NCBI GenBank assembly: GCA_011033025.1
Contig: WFMF01000402.1
Span: forward strand, 1 to 64,000
Direction of reading: 5' to 3'
DNA from: Beroe forskalii
Lineage: Eukaryota; Ctenophora; Nuda; Beroida; Beroidae
DNA length: 64,000 nt
A program made the translations under genes and the position numbers. The notes below the pieces were generated by a model that worked only from the letters and a program-made list of their open reading frames with translations, did no database searches and was not told where the DNA came from. How positions within the stretch are numbered: position 1 is the first letter of the stretch; each line of letters begins with the position of its first letter. Positions 49,201 through 61,622 of this stretch are shown piece after piece.

Positions 49201-52200
49201 GAAATGAGACAGCTTTGAATCAGCTGAAATTCGAATCTACTATCCATAAATTCTCAACTGTGAATTCCAAACCTTGTTCATTACACTTCGGTTCTTCTCC
49301 ACTAAAAGTGAAGGTTGTCCCACTGTCACAGGTTATAGAACTGTCACCCCTCAATTCTATGTTAGATGCTGGGTTACAGGACACTATAACCTCTGTTCCG
49401 TACACTACAGGGAATTGTGTGCTCGTTTCTTGATTAACTGCCCCTTCTGGCAGTCCAGTGCACATTTCTGAGGAGTGGAGGAATGAGTCTAAACATTGAT
49501 TTTGGGTGTAAAAGGAATGTAACTTGATGGAATTACTTTTATTCTTTCATGAAATCAAAATATGTCTAAAAATCTAAAAGTGATAGTGATTTAGCTTACT
49601 TTGAATGCAGGCGACACTTCGTGTCACTGAGAAGGTTGTGTCCCTGACACAGGTGATCCCACTCGCCCCACTCAGTGTAAACCCCTCCTCGCATCCCACT
49701 GGCATGAAGTCCCCGAACTCTTTGGGAAAGGTCGCTGTAGTTGTGAAGTGGAGGGTGTCGTCTCCAGTGTCGTCTCCGTCGTCGTTTTGTTGAAGGTCTC
49801 CAGCAACTTGAGGCAGACCGGAGCAGGTGTCTGACAATTTGATGAGGTTTCAATGAAAATTTTTAGGCTGTGTCCTCTGCAAATTAGAATTACTTTGAAT
49901 TGTGTTATGATTTTACTGTTGGTTATGGACCCTTCTTTAATATTCCATCATTCGAGCCCGGTGCACCTTGACCGGTCAGATCTTAATTTAAACAAGACGA
50001 CATTTCTCTCACCTCTAGCACAAGAAGGCGCTCCTCCAGAAGGATATTGATAGTCTGTATCCAGAACACAAGTCACAGAACTTGATCCACTTAGAGAATA
50101 TCCCATGTCGCATGCCACTTGGATTATAGTCCCGGGAGGGACGGGAAAATCCCCAGTAACTAGCCCCATGTTAACCCAAGTTGGATACAGGGCCGTGCAG
50201 GATTCTGAGTTATAGCGGGATTTTTCGTTTTGTTCGCATGAAGGAAAGAAAATAATTTATTAGAATAGGTTTTATTGTTCCAATATGGGGATTTTGTAGG
50301 TACAGCTAAGTGAAAATTTCAGTCCCGGCGTCCCACTATTAAGGTAGGTTTGTACATCAAAATATCGACTGTTCCATATATGAGGGATATGTCACAAAGT
50401 CATTTGAGGGTTATTTCTAATGGTCACAAGTGTTTCTTACCACAAGCAGTTTGATCGCTACTGACTACGGATCCGTCTGGACATTCTGAACAGATACCCG
50501 CCCCACTAGCACTGTACTGGTTGTCTGGACACTGCTGACAGGAAGCTATGCTGGTGCCTCTATAGGTCCCAGCGACACAGGGGGCTGAAGTCGCATGAAA
50601 AATTTTATGAGATGATCAAAGTAACGTGGTGCTTTAGTGGAATTGTTGTTATAATTGCACTTGCTGGAGGAGGAGCTGGAGGAGGAGTGTAAATTACATA
50701 ACACTGATCAATAATCACACGAGGCAAAACCGAATTTGCTCATTGCCTCGATTTCAGCAGCAATTGTACTACGACACACTGCAGACCATCTCATATTATT
50801 TTTTTTTTTTAATTTTCAATTTTAAGGTTTAACTTCTATTCCAACAGCTGAAACAGCCAATGACCGGAATCGAAGACTTTGATTCTGCATTGAAATAGAT
50901 CACATTAATATCAGAACTCACTACATTCGGTTGCACCGTCCCTTAGATCATATCCAGTTGGACAGCATTTGCCACCAGAGTCAGAAGGTACAAATGACCC
51001 CTCCGAACATGCACCTGAAACATGGTATTACATGCCCCCCCATGTTTTTTGGAATTCACCTCTTTTGGAGTTAAATAAATCAATCAATAAAACATGATTT
51101 AAGTAAAACTAGCGAGGCCTTGGCCCCAGTAGGTCTAGAAAGTCTGTAATGTGGCATGACCTGCATATTGAGTTTGAAGGAGACACGCTTATATGCTATT
51201 TTGATATTTAAGTGGCGCTGAAAAGCACAGCCTTAAGTGAAATGGTCGATGTGATGAATATCAGACTGTCGCACATGATGCTAAAATGATAAAACACATC
51301 TTGAATGCTGCTTTAACGACCACGAAGGCCTAAGTTGATTTCAATCACTACAGGTGTACTTACAATCACTACTGTAATTCACTACAAGTTTACTTACAGT
51401 CGCTACAAGTGTACTTACAGTCGCTACAAGTGTACTTACAGTCACTACCAGTGTACTTACAGTCACTACAAGTGTACGTACAGTCACTTCAAGTGTACTT
51501 ACAGTCAGTACTTACAGTCACTGATTGAGGTGGATCCCGGAAGAGAAGTGGTCCCCTCTGGGCAAGCCGCGCACTCCGTATCAGACTGCTTGTACTGACC
51601 CTCTTCACACGGTGCACATCCTTCCCTAGTCAGGATTTCATTTTCTGCAGTGCACGGCTCTGAAAGATAAGGCATTGGTCCTGTGGCCAGAAACCGTGGC
51701 TTTATGACTGATTTCATTTCAGGTCACATGAGCGTTACTTAACTTGTCATTAAAACGGCAATTTCAAGCCGCAATTATGGAATTATATCCATATCCCTAT
51801 TGACATAGACACAAACACTTAAACAAAGTCATGTAGTTTTACGTTTGTCTGAAACAAGTCTGGCTCATGATTGATTATTCGACCGAAGTTTATGCACTCA
51901 GCACACCGGTCGATAAACCCTACCACTGCAATGCGTAGATCCAGGCACTGATACCAACCCAGCGTCACAATTTGTACATGACCTGGCATTGGCCTCGCTG
52001 TATGTGTTTTGAGGGCAGATGTTTGAGTTGACGCCCTCCAACCAGTATCCAGCACTGCATCCTGTGTGATAGAATAATTAATCGGCTGAAAAGTGAAAAC
52101 ATTTAATAGCGAATAATAATAATGTTAATTAATAATAACGAGTGTACGATAGTTGATACGTTTTGGGAAAAGGTTCTGGTCAGTGGTCTGTTGAAACTGT

Positions 52201-55200
52201 GTACCTCCTGCGAGTGCAATAGCTGCTGATGATAATTGTTCATATCCCCTGTAGTTAAAAAAGACTCGAGTCACTCCGTTATTAACAGTCGATAACCACT
52301 CTCTCCACCGTTCCCATAGAATATCAGCTTCGTGGCCAGAATAATCGTCGAACCTTACAAGTCGATAATCGTGCGTGTATGGCTCAATTACTAACAGGTC
52401 ATTGATCGTAGGTGCTGCCACATTGAATCTAACGATTTGGTCACCAGCTTGGTTGAGGTAATGCCAATCTGCATTCGAAGCGGTTTGCATTCTGAAGCCG
52501 TCTAGCCCGAAGTTTATTTCGATAATTTTGCTTGTAGATTGGTCATGTACAATGCTTAAGAAGAAATCATCAAAGTAGATTTTAATGGTATTCATTTTGT
52601 TGGAATTAGATTGAATCCCAACAGTCATCTTTATATCAATAAATGTAGTTGTAACGTCTATCGGGTTTAGGGCTGGGGGATCATAGTGTGATCCTGCTTG
52701 CAGGGTATACCACTCTGAAAATGAAATGCGTTACTTACTTTGTCGGAGATATTACTATACGTATCAGCATCCACCTCTATTATACATAACTAGCAGGCCC
52801 GTTGGGCCTGCTAATACAAAGCTCACTCGGCGCTTCTACGCAGTGCCTCGTTCGCAAATTTCAGCTGTTGCTATTCAAATTTGCGAAAATCTTTTTACCA
52901 CATCGAAAAATTCGAATCAGAACCAAATTTATTCAGGGAAATAGCGAAACAAAATCAACAAAGCAAGAAATGAAATTCACTCACTTCTCTTGTTACCATA
53001 GCAACGCAAGCACTTCCCACTATCTGAACGTGCATGCCGACACAAACCCATACACACATCGACACAGTGCCCATACACACGGTTTTCCCATTCTAATCTA
53101 TGATGCCGAAACAATGGTCCATACACACGCCGACACAAAATCCACACACACGCCGACACAGTGCATACACACGGTTTTCCCATTGTAATCTATGATGCCG
53201 ACACAATAATCCACACACACGCCGACACAAAATCCATACACTCTTACCAAATTATAATTAAAGACTAGCAGGCCCGTTTGTCCTGCTAATACACAGCTCA
53301 CTCGGCGCTGCTACGCAGCACCTCGTTCGCAAATTTCCAATGCACAAAGTACTTTTTACCGCATCAAAAATTCCAATCACATCAAAAGTTATCACGGATC
53401 AACGTATTCAAAAGAGCATTAAACAGGAATGAACGCGCGTGCAATATGTAACCACAGCAACGCGCGCGCATATATCCATACTGCACGTGGGCGCCCCAAA
53501 ATGTGTCTACAAAAGGACAAAAGACGTTACGACGTACATAATTATGATGATAACTAGAAATGCCCTGCTTGATGATAATAATACAGAGGTTGCGAAATTA
53601 TATTAGAGACTAGCAGGCCCGTTGGGCCTGCAAATACACAGCTCACTCGGCGCTGCTACGCAGCACCTCGTTCGCAAATTTCAACCCCGCAATTCAAATC
53701 AACTAAATACTTTTTACCGCGTCAAAAAATTCCAATCAGATCGAAAGTTATGAAGCTCCGAAATCAAAACAGCATTAAACAGAAATGACCGCGGGCGCAG
53801 TAAATCTGCACGTGCAATACCCCAATTACGCGCGCGTTGCCATGGGGCGTGACGTACGGAGAAACACAATCTGCGATTTTATATAAGAGACTAGCAGGCC
53901 CGTTGGGCCTGCAAATACACAGCTCACTCGGCGCTGCTACGCAGCACCTCGTTCGCAAATTTCAAATCAACTTAATACTTTTTACCGCATCAAAAACTTC
54001 CAATCATATCAAAAGTTATGAAGCTCCGAAATTAAAAAATCATTAAACAGTAATGATCGCGCGAGCAGTTAATCTGCACGTGCAATTTCCCCAATTGTGC
54101 GCGCGTTGCCATGGGGCGTGACGTACAAAAAACACAATCTGCGACTTTATAAGTAAGACTAGCAGGCCCGTAGGGCCTGCATATACACAGCTCACTCGGC
54201 GCTGCTACGCAGCACCTCCTTCGCAAATTTCAACCCCCACAATTCTTTTTACCGCATCAAAAAATTCCAATTAGATCAAAAAGTAACAGATCAAAAAGTT
54301 ACGGAGCTGCAACGAAATGAAAACAGCATTAAACAACACTTCAACAGATAAAGTCCCAGTATCCGAATTGTTGCTTCTTTGATGTTTCAAGACTCGACAA
54401 CTTTTCCGTTGAATCATGCTTTTTACCGCATCAAAAAACTCCGCTCCGTTCAAAAGTTATATTAGAGATCGCAACGTACAAACGTAATCAAAACACCATT
54501 AACAGAAATGAGCGCGCGCGCAATTCTCCGTGCACGTGTCACCATGGCAACCCGCACAAATCGTAATGCGCGCGCGTTCCGAAGATGTTTCCGCCGTTAC
54601 GCACAAACAAAAAACAGAGGTTGCGAAATTATATAAGAGATTAACAGAATTATGTCAGCATTTTGCTCTACGTCTATTTGATTTTTAGAAGTTCGCCATG
54701 ACATACAAATCATTTATTAGCAATCAACGAAGTTAATTTGCTACTTAAATCAAAAATCGTGTAACTTCTGTCTATTTCAATGTTGCTGTTAATTGTCTTT
54801 GATTTTACCAACCTTTCGTAAGTACACGATAGTAAATATCAAACATTTCTTCAGCATTTGCCCCAGGATAGTTGTTGCGAATAATGAAGTAGTTTAATGT
54901 TGGAAATGTTTGGTCCTTAATCGTTCTGTAACCAGATGTACTGCAAAAGGATTCATCAAGAAAGCCTAAATCTTTTCCGTTTGCTGTCATTATTCCGGGA
55001 GACGATAAGTCAACTCTGATGTTACCACTTACAAATTCGCTCAAGGATGTGGTGCATTGAGAGTTACTGCCTCCATTACCACTCGGGTTATAGTTATGGT
55101 TGTAAGTAATTCTTGCAGTTTTGTCTTGTCCTCCGAGACCGTACCGTATTGCAACTGATGACGCTTTCCGATTAATGTCAGTATTTATATCAGGGAAGAA

Positions 55201-56308
55201 TTCCAGCACTATTCCAAAAGTTCTAGATGAGCTCATCTGGCTGAGATCAACTCCATCTTTTTTCATGAAATACACATCGAATATTGCTGTGTTAACATTG
55301 AATTCAACCTTTGCGCCTGCACTTGTTGGCATGGGGATCCACGATGTACCTTGAAAATTAACAAATATTAGGTAGTCGGTTTGTCCTCACCTCCCCTAAT
55401 ATCAACCAGTTTCCTCATCCACCATTTCCAAATCCTATCAAACCTTTAGAACTTATAATCCGTTTAACTTAATTTATACCTACTCGTCTTATGGTGCTCC
55501 TCGGCCGAATAAAATGGGTATGTTGTTCGCCTCGTTACAGAGGAACTTCAATTAACACGGAATGATAGTGTAACAAGAATTGCGCCTGCCGGGGCAATGG
55601 CGCATTTCTCGATGTCCGTTGTTCCCGTATGCAGGCGCTCAATTTCCCTCCCCCAGTTAGACGGTAAATGACCGCGTAGTGCGGAAAACATGACTTCTAA
55701 CGACGAGAATTTAGCATTCAGTTTGTCACTATGTCACATGACACTGACATCTGTGGTTTGTAGTTCAGTAGTTCAAGGAAAGCAATTTATCTTTCTCTGT
55801 AACTTCCTAAGTCAAACTTAGGATTTCCAGACAATTGCTTCAGATGTTGGCGCCTAGCTGTGTACTGGCTGCAGAGCCCCTAGGAGCCGGCCAATACATT
55901 GGAACCACAAACCCCGAGGCGCGTGATATTTAATGAAGGGGCAGTTGTTAATTGAAATGATCTGAAGAAGTTTTGAAAAAAATAGCGCGTGCGGACATCA
56001 TTATCGCGACTGGTATTATGAAGGAACCATCCGGGCACTTTCCAGAAATTACAGTAGTTCTATCAAGGGTACACATATATCCTATTATTCAAATTCCCGG
56101 ATCACGCCCATTACCAACCCTTTCAACGACTTTTTGTAAAACAGAAATTCAATTTCCTATATAACAATAGTATACCATAAACCAGTCATAGTTTGGATTA
56201 TTTTATTGATTTTATTGCGGATATAAGTGAACTCTTGGAAAATATCTTACCATTGGCAAATATGGCTAGTGTCCCGAGTAGGTAGGTGAAACGTGTAATG
56301 AAGTTCAT
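46270..56308 (-). CDS. Large secreted protein: GCC2/GCC3-type modules and seven sushi domains
   Basis: Exons: 56308-56251 (signal peptide), 55349-54813, 52714-52160, 52061-51924, 51659-51516, 51014-50922, 50584-50441, 50204-50013, 49830-49600, 49467-49273, 48985-48791, 48622-48434, 48235-48056, 47911-47812, 47665-47576 and 46378-46270. Every intron up to exon 15 is phase 1, the signature of shuffled extracellular modules. Exons 2-3 (about 365 residues) form an N-terminal region I do not recognise. Exons 4-7 are cysteine-rich repeats of the ephrin-receptor-like GCC2/GCC3 type. Exons 8-13 are one sushi domain each, and 14-15 share a seventh. Exon 14 is one base too long for its phase, consistent with an extra T in CCTTTG. 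Exon 16 (GLAVICVGGRNWLYSQQ) ends on a good donor in phase 2, so the 3' end is missing. Adhesion or complement-like recognition is plausible. Confidence 0.85.
51356..51516 (-). repeat. 21-bp minisatellite of a splice donor
   Basis: The exon ending AGTGACT|GTAAGTAC (exon end 51516) is followed by seven more GTAAGT or GTACGT sites, mostly at 21-bp spacing, each preceded by (A)GTGACT or a close variant. Each unit is GTGACTGTAAGTACACTTGTA, so each carries the last bases of the exon plus the donor. Confidence 0.92.
52789..54641 (-). mobile_element. Tandem array of Helitron-like non-autonomous elements
   Basis: Five head-to-tail units start (plus strand) at 52789, 53274, 53609, 53890 and 54168. On the minus strand each begins TCTCTTATATAATTTCGC or close and ends with the hairpin GCAGGCCCAACGGGCCTGC plus TAG. 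The array is flanked by A on the 5' side and T on the 3' side, with no target duplication, as expected for Helitrons. Unit 1 has an internal expansion of ACACGCCGACACA. It nearly fills sushi-gene intron 2. Confidence 0.7.
55570..56165. mobile_element. Non-autonomous element, family A, copy 2
   Basis: AACAAGAATTGCGCCTGCC near the left end, GTTCCCGTATGCAGGCGC, then the shared right-end words ATCCGGGCACTTTCCAGAAA and TTTTTGTAAAACAG. It lies in sushi-gene intron 1. Confidence 0.55.
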
Positions 56309-56889
56309 CTTGCCATCATCATTGACCTACTGAAGACAAAAATTAATATGAGGTTTGTTGCCTCAGATGTAAATTATCATTTTTGTGTATCAAACTATTA
56401 AACATTTAGGCATGTGTGTGAGAGGTAGTAGAGCTTCAACTAAAACTTATTTGTTTCAAATGACTTTGCAAACGATATATCAGATACCAGACTTTGATTT
56501 CATGAGGGTATTTACTTATTTAGGGGTTTTCGTTTATGCCTGATCTTAAAATTTCGAATTTTGTAAATTATATTTGTTTTTTAAACCTATTATCTTATTA
56601 TATCATCTCACTTTGAGAGATGTACTGATATGGTCATCATATATATGCTATAAGTGTCCCCGACTGTCCTACTGTTCTGAAACTGGGTTTTTATATGAAA
56701 CTTCTGTCAAGTATGAATTCTTTACCTTTACTCTTTTACCATCGAATCTTCTCATCTAAAATAGTGGTTCTTTATAGTTTTCATTTTTTGGTATCAGTCG
56801 GGGTGGGTACAGTAGTGCGCGGCCTCCATTGGTATGATTTCTTGGGCTAGGAGGCTAAAAAATTGCGTTTTGATTTTTTCTGGCCTTAA

Positions 56890-57060
56890 TTATTTGAATT
56901 ACAAGTAGTACCATTTATTCTTTACTTGTTCAATATTAGCTAATGATTCTTATATTTGTAGCTTGATCTTCTCTTCTACTTTTCACTAACCTAACTGACA
57001 TGGACTGATCAGGGTAGTTCAATTCTGTACTGTGGTAAGTAGATAAGAATATAATTATAA
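56890..57060. repeat. Dispersed repeat, copy 3 of 3
   Basis: The longest match to the copy at 10140-10270. It shares GCTTGATCTTCTCTTCTAC, CTGACATGGACTGATCAGGG and GTGGTAAGTAGATA in the same order. Confidence 0.6.
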
Positions 57061-57235
57061 TATGCTTCAAGCTATTAAGCGGACATAATTAGATAATTGT
57101 GGGCGATAGCAATTTAATGGCACGATGATAAAATTAATAACTGGTCAATACCTAAGAAGTATACGGTAAAGTACCAGCGTCCAGCAGTGATACATCCATA
57201 CCGAAAAGTTGGAAAATATTCCAAATCTGTTGATG

Positions 57236-57322
57236 CCAAAAGTTGGAACGACCCAAAACCATGATGGAAGTTGGAACGACCCGAAACCATGATGGGAAAT
57301 TGGAACGACCCGAAACGACACT
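57236..57322. repeat. 28-bp tandem repeat, three copies
   Basis: GTTGGAACGACCCGAAACCA and ATGATGGGA repeated three times. Confidence 0.8.
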
Positions 57323-59467
57323 GAAATGGATAGGACTACCCAAAATCTGATTATTTTCCCTGGTTTCCGGTGGCTTCGCTCATTTCTGCAATATGCGCGT
57401 TTCGGGTGGTTCTGGGTCGTTTCACAGTTTATTAGCGGAATTGCTGCAATTTATTGGTAATTTCGTGCTTAAGTAGATAAGCTACCGAAACCACCCGAAT
57501 GCCGGTACAAGTCCTCAAGTATCAAAAGCCTAATAAACCGTACGGTAGCCAGGACCAATCCCCGGCCCCACCGCCCCTAACCAGAAACCCTGACCACATT
57601 TCCCAAATTTTTACCCTATAATGGAGACGTCCTAAGCCTGATCTTAAACCAGGTCAAGTTTATTAATATCCTGCAAGCACGGGATTTATCGAGTTTGAAC
57701 CTCTTTTCGTCGCGTGTTTGCTCCAACGTATTAGCTTATAAATACACCTTATTTAACCGGATCTTTATGCTGGAAATTTTTGTGCAGAGGATCGGTTAAA
57801 TTTGCTCAAAAATATGCGACTTTGTCTTTGGTCCAGTTAAAAAGGCCTGTTAAATAAGCGACGATAAGGTATTTTCACCGGGGATAGCACAATATTGGTC
57901 AAAACGTCAGCGAAGTCTGCACATCTACCAAACTCCGCCTTGGAAGTTTCAACTTAATTTGCCCCAAATCTAGCCCTTGGCCGAGGCCAACGTAGGAATG
58001 ATTTTTCGACCAAAGTCGTGGCCTCTAACTCGGCCTAACATTGAAGCATTGACACCACTCCAACATATCACTGACACCAGTATATTATATTATGACAGAA
58101 CTATGATTCTACTGAATAAAATTTTGATGGATAGCGAAATTGTAAATATCTTTCAGGCTAAAGATTTCCAGTTTGATAGAATGCTGGAAACCCTCCCCTT
58201 ATGTAGCCAATGAATAATTTGACATTGAATAAAGGTGACATGGGTTGTCTGGTAAATTGAGTAAAAATTCCTCTAACTGGGGACTATATTAAAGTATGGA
58301 AACGAGTTAGCTTAGAGCCACATCACCGCGAGCATTGAGCAACACCCCACGAATTTGTGTGGCTACCCCCCAGAAACCCTCGAATTTATTCTGTGCCCTA
58401 CTCTTTAAAATCATCAGTATAATTGGCTTGTTATCCGAGCCAGGCGACGACTATTCATTGTTTGTGAGGAAAATGAGTTTGCTGCTAAATAGGGCCGGAA
58501 AAGTTTATCAGAGGCAGAAAGAAACCACCGTCTAGGCTGACTAAAGCGATGCAAGCCATTGCGCATAGACTCAGCAATGAAATGGAGTGATTGAGAAGAA
58601 AACATGTTAACGAGTTGCTTGCGCTTCCCCGAAAAGTGGGAATATTCTCGTCTCACGTGGAATCTTTTAGAAATGTTTTGTGGTGCTGCATTTGCACTGT
58701 GAAAGATAAAATACCTATTGGTAAATCGTCCCCTAACATGTTCATAAGCAAGATTTATGTGCCGGGTAAATGGCAGGAGAGGTGGCATTTTACATAGCCC
58801 CAAATACGTTCCGGTCGATCGAGGGTTTATAAAAAGAAATAATTATGCCTTTTGGGTGAGGCTTTTGCCCTAGTCATAGTTCATACAGTTTTAAGGGAAG
58901 CAAATAGTAAACAAATTTTTATAGTCTATGCTAGGGGAACACAAAGGATTCTGGTTCAGCGTTTAGTAAACAGTAACACAAGATCATTGATCAATGACTA
59001 TAATCAGGAGCCCCCTTTTGCCTGTGCTCCATTATGATTAAAATTCGAGCACTTGGAGGTGGGGGCCTAACATGTAAATCTTCTCACCTCTCTGGCTATA
59101 TATATTATGATGTGAGGAAAATCGCCAGCTTCATAAATTAAAGCTAAAGACAATCACATACGATCCATAACCCAACACGTACTTAAAACTTTTAAATTCG
59201 AGCTATTATAGAACCCCGCTGTCGAGTACTAAATCTGTTCGAGTCACAATAAGAGCCAAGAGGACAGCATGTCGAAAAATAATAAGCGATTAACTTACCG
59301 ATGGGAGTGTTTTATCGAGAATTGGTAGTGTGACACGAGGCCTTCGAATTAGCATAGTCCGACAATTATTGTCGATAACAGACGATGCATGTGACGAGTT
59401 AATTGCGTCATCACCCGGTACAATTGAATTGAACAATTGAGTCGGATGAACATATTATGTAGATCAA

Positions 59468-60225
59468 CAAGAATTGCGCCTGCCGATGCATTTCTTGCTG
59501 TCGGTTGTTCCCGTATGCATAATGCAGGCGCTTTATTTCCCTCCCCCAACTTGAACTATAGACGGTTTGGGTGTAGTGCAGAAATAGGACTTTAAACGAC
59601 AATGTGGTGCGCGCATTGGTACCAAGTTGTTGACCTCAGGTCGTTGTAGATTTCGCGCTATTACTTTCCTCTGTGCAATTTGTTAAATGTCTCATGCTCA
59701 ACGGAAAAATGTTAATTTGATTGAAACCCAATCAAAATATGATGGAGAATACCGAGAAAATCGATACGTATTCATTCAGGTCTTATCATTGAAAAGTTTG
59801 TGAATTTGATGAATTTTGAAAAACTACCATTTCCGACTCTCAACATTAGGGTTAAACAGAGAATTGAACCCGAATACCTATAACTTGTATGTTAGCTGCA
59901 TTTCACACTACGGCAAGCTATATTCTTTCATTAACGCAAGTGATATTATAAAGGAGCAGTTAAATGATTGAAAATGATCGAAAAAGTGACATACATGCAT
60001 GCATGCATGCAGTTGCACGCATACATACGACCAAATTTTGTCGTGCGCAGCAGTGCAGCACCACCACCTATTTCAGATTCAATAATAGGATAAATTTACC
60101 TAGTACTCTAGTAGAGTAGTAGCCAGTAGGTATAAACACGCAACCCCAATTTATCACGATCTCTGCTCACCCTCTTCAATGCATTGTTGTAAAACAAAAA
60201 GGCGATTTGGAGAGGGAAAAATGTC
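59468..60225. mobile_element. Non-autonomous element, family A, copy 3
   Basis: CAAGAATTGCGCCTGCC and GTTCCCGTATGCA at the left; GTAAAACAAAAAGGCGATTT and GAGGGAAAAA at the right. It has the same end order as the copies at 12249 and 55570. Confidence 0.5.
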
Positions 60226-60429
60226 AACTTCCATGACAAATAATATGCCCGTATATTAGCCCAACAGCTGTATTTATATGTAGTTCTCATTCATCAAGGC
60301 TAATGTAACGTAGCGCATCTTATCTAACTGCTTAGCATAATAGCTTAATATATAAAATTATATAAGAATGCATTGCATAACGAGTATGCATTGATGACCA
60401 TCTTTTAAAGGTTAACAAATAAGTGTTAA

Positions 60430-61139
60430 GGGGACTGGGGGGTCTGAGGTCAATTTTTGGGTTTTTGTTTTTGTTTTTTTCTCTGATAGAGGATAACACC
60501 AGCTACCAGTAGGTTTTTACCTCATGAAAAAATTTTGGTTCTAGCCGAAGTTATAAAATTTTCAAATCGCGAGTTTGCCATTAATTACAGAACGTGCACG
60601 AACTTCCAACGCAATTTGCCGAAAATTATTCTACAAATTTTGGAGAAAAACCCTTGAAAATTGGTAGTTATGTTCTAAGGCATAAAACTTAACTTTGTAT
60701 CGAGCCGATTTTTGATTTAGGCCTTAGAAGTGAAAGTATCGTCTTTTAATTTTGAAAATCACTATTTTTGACGATTTTTGTGACAGGAGCCAACTTTGAA
60801 AATTCATATTTCACTTCTGAGGCCTCAATCAAAAATCGGCTCGATACAAAGTAGAGTTATCTGTTATATGCTTATATGCCCTAGAACATAACTACCAAGT
60901 TTCCAGGGTTTTCCTCAAAATTTGTAGGAGAAGATAGATTTAAAAGTCAATTTTTGGCAAAATGCGTTTTAAGTTTGCGCGCGCACTGTAATTACAGGCG
61001 AAATCGCGATTTGAAAAATTCATAACTTCGGCCTGGAACAATATTTTTACATGATATAAAAACCTAACTGGTAGCTGGCATCCTTATCTATCAGAACAGC
61101 AAAAACCCGGAAATCGACCTCGCCCCCCCCGGCCCCCTC
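60430..61139. mobile_element. Large palindromic element, arms about 330 bp
   Basis: Left arm from GGGGACTGGGGGGTCTGAGG, right arm its diverged reverse complement, ending in CCCCCCGGCCCCCT. Matching blocks include the ACCAGCTACCAGTAGG / CTAACTGGTAGCTGG pair and the CGAGCCGATTTTTGA / TCAAAAATCGGCTCG pair. It is non-coding and clearly diverged, hence older than the 61.6-kb palindrome. Confidence 0.8.
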
Positions 61140-61622
61140 AAGGTTTGCAAAAGGAAGATTATAATTCTGGTGATTATTAGATTATCCTATTCATTGAGTT
61201 CAAAAATCGCTCGCTAGGTAATGACACATTGGCCAATTAGAGCGCTTGTTGAGTTTTAGCTTATGCCTCTTGCGCTCTAGAATGGGGCATTGCAGCATCA
61301 TTACTCCTCAAAGCATCAAAAGATTTCTTTATTCGCCGATAAATTGGAGCGTTAGGCCTCAATTCTAACTGGTATGTCTGCTCACTGCGCCTTTTTTATT
61401 TACCAAGTTTTAATTCTACTCGAAGAGCTGCACGGCCAATGACAGGAATCGAAAGATTCGGCCTACCGACAAGTGCGCACATAAGAATCTATTTCCCACG
61501 GTCTAACAGGGTGCCCTGTCAATGATTTGAGCTGAGTGAGTACTTCAGATGCTGAAAAAGACAACTGCGCACATTGCAGCTCAGCCAAGTCAGAATCTGA
61601 TCCAAACTACAACAAACGACAA

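Noticed and set aside
57977-59037. Cluster of 60-130 codon ORFs on both strands
   Set aside because: No family recognised; possibly remnants of a decayed element, but not supported as genes.
59980-60030. TGCATGCA run as a regulatory site
   Set aside because: A simple GCAT microsatellite with no other context.
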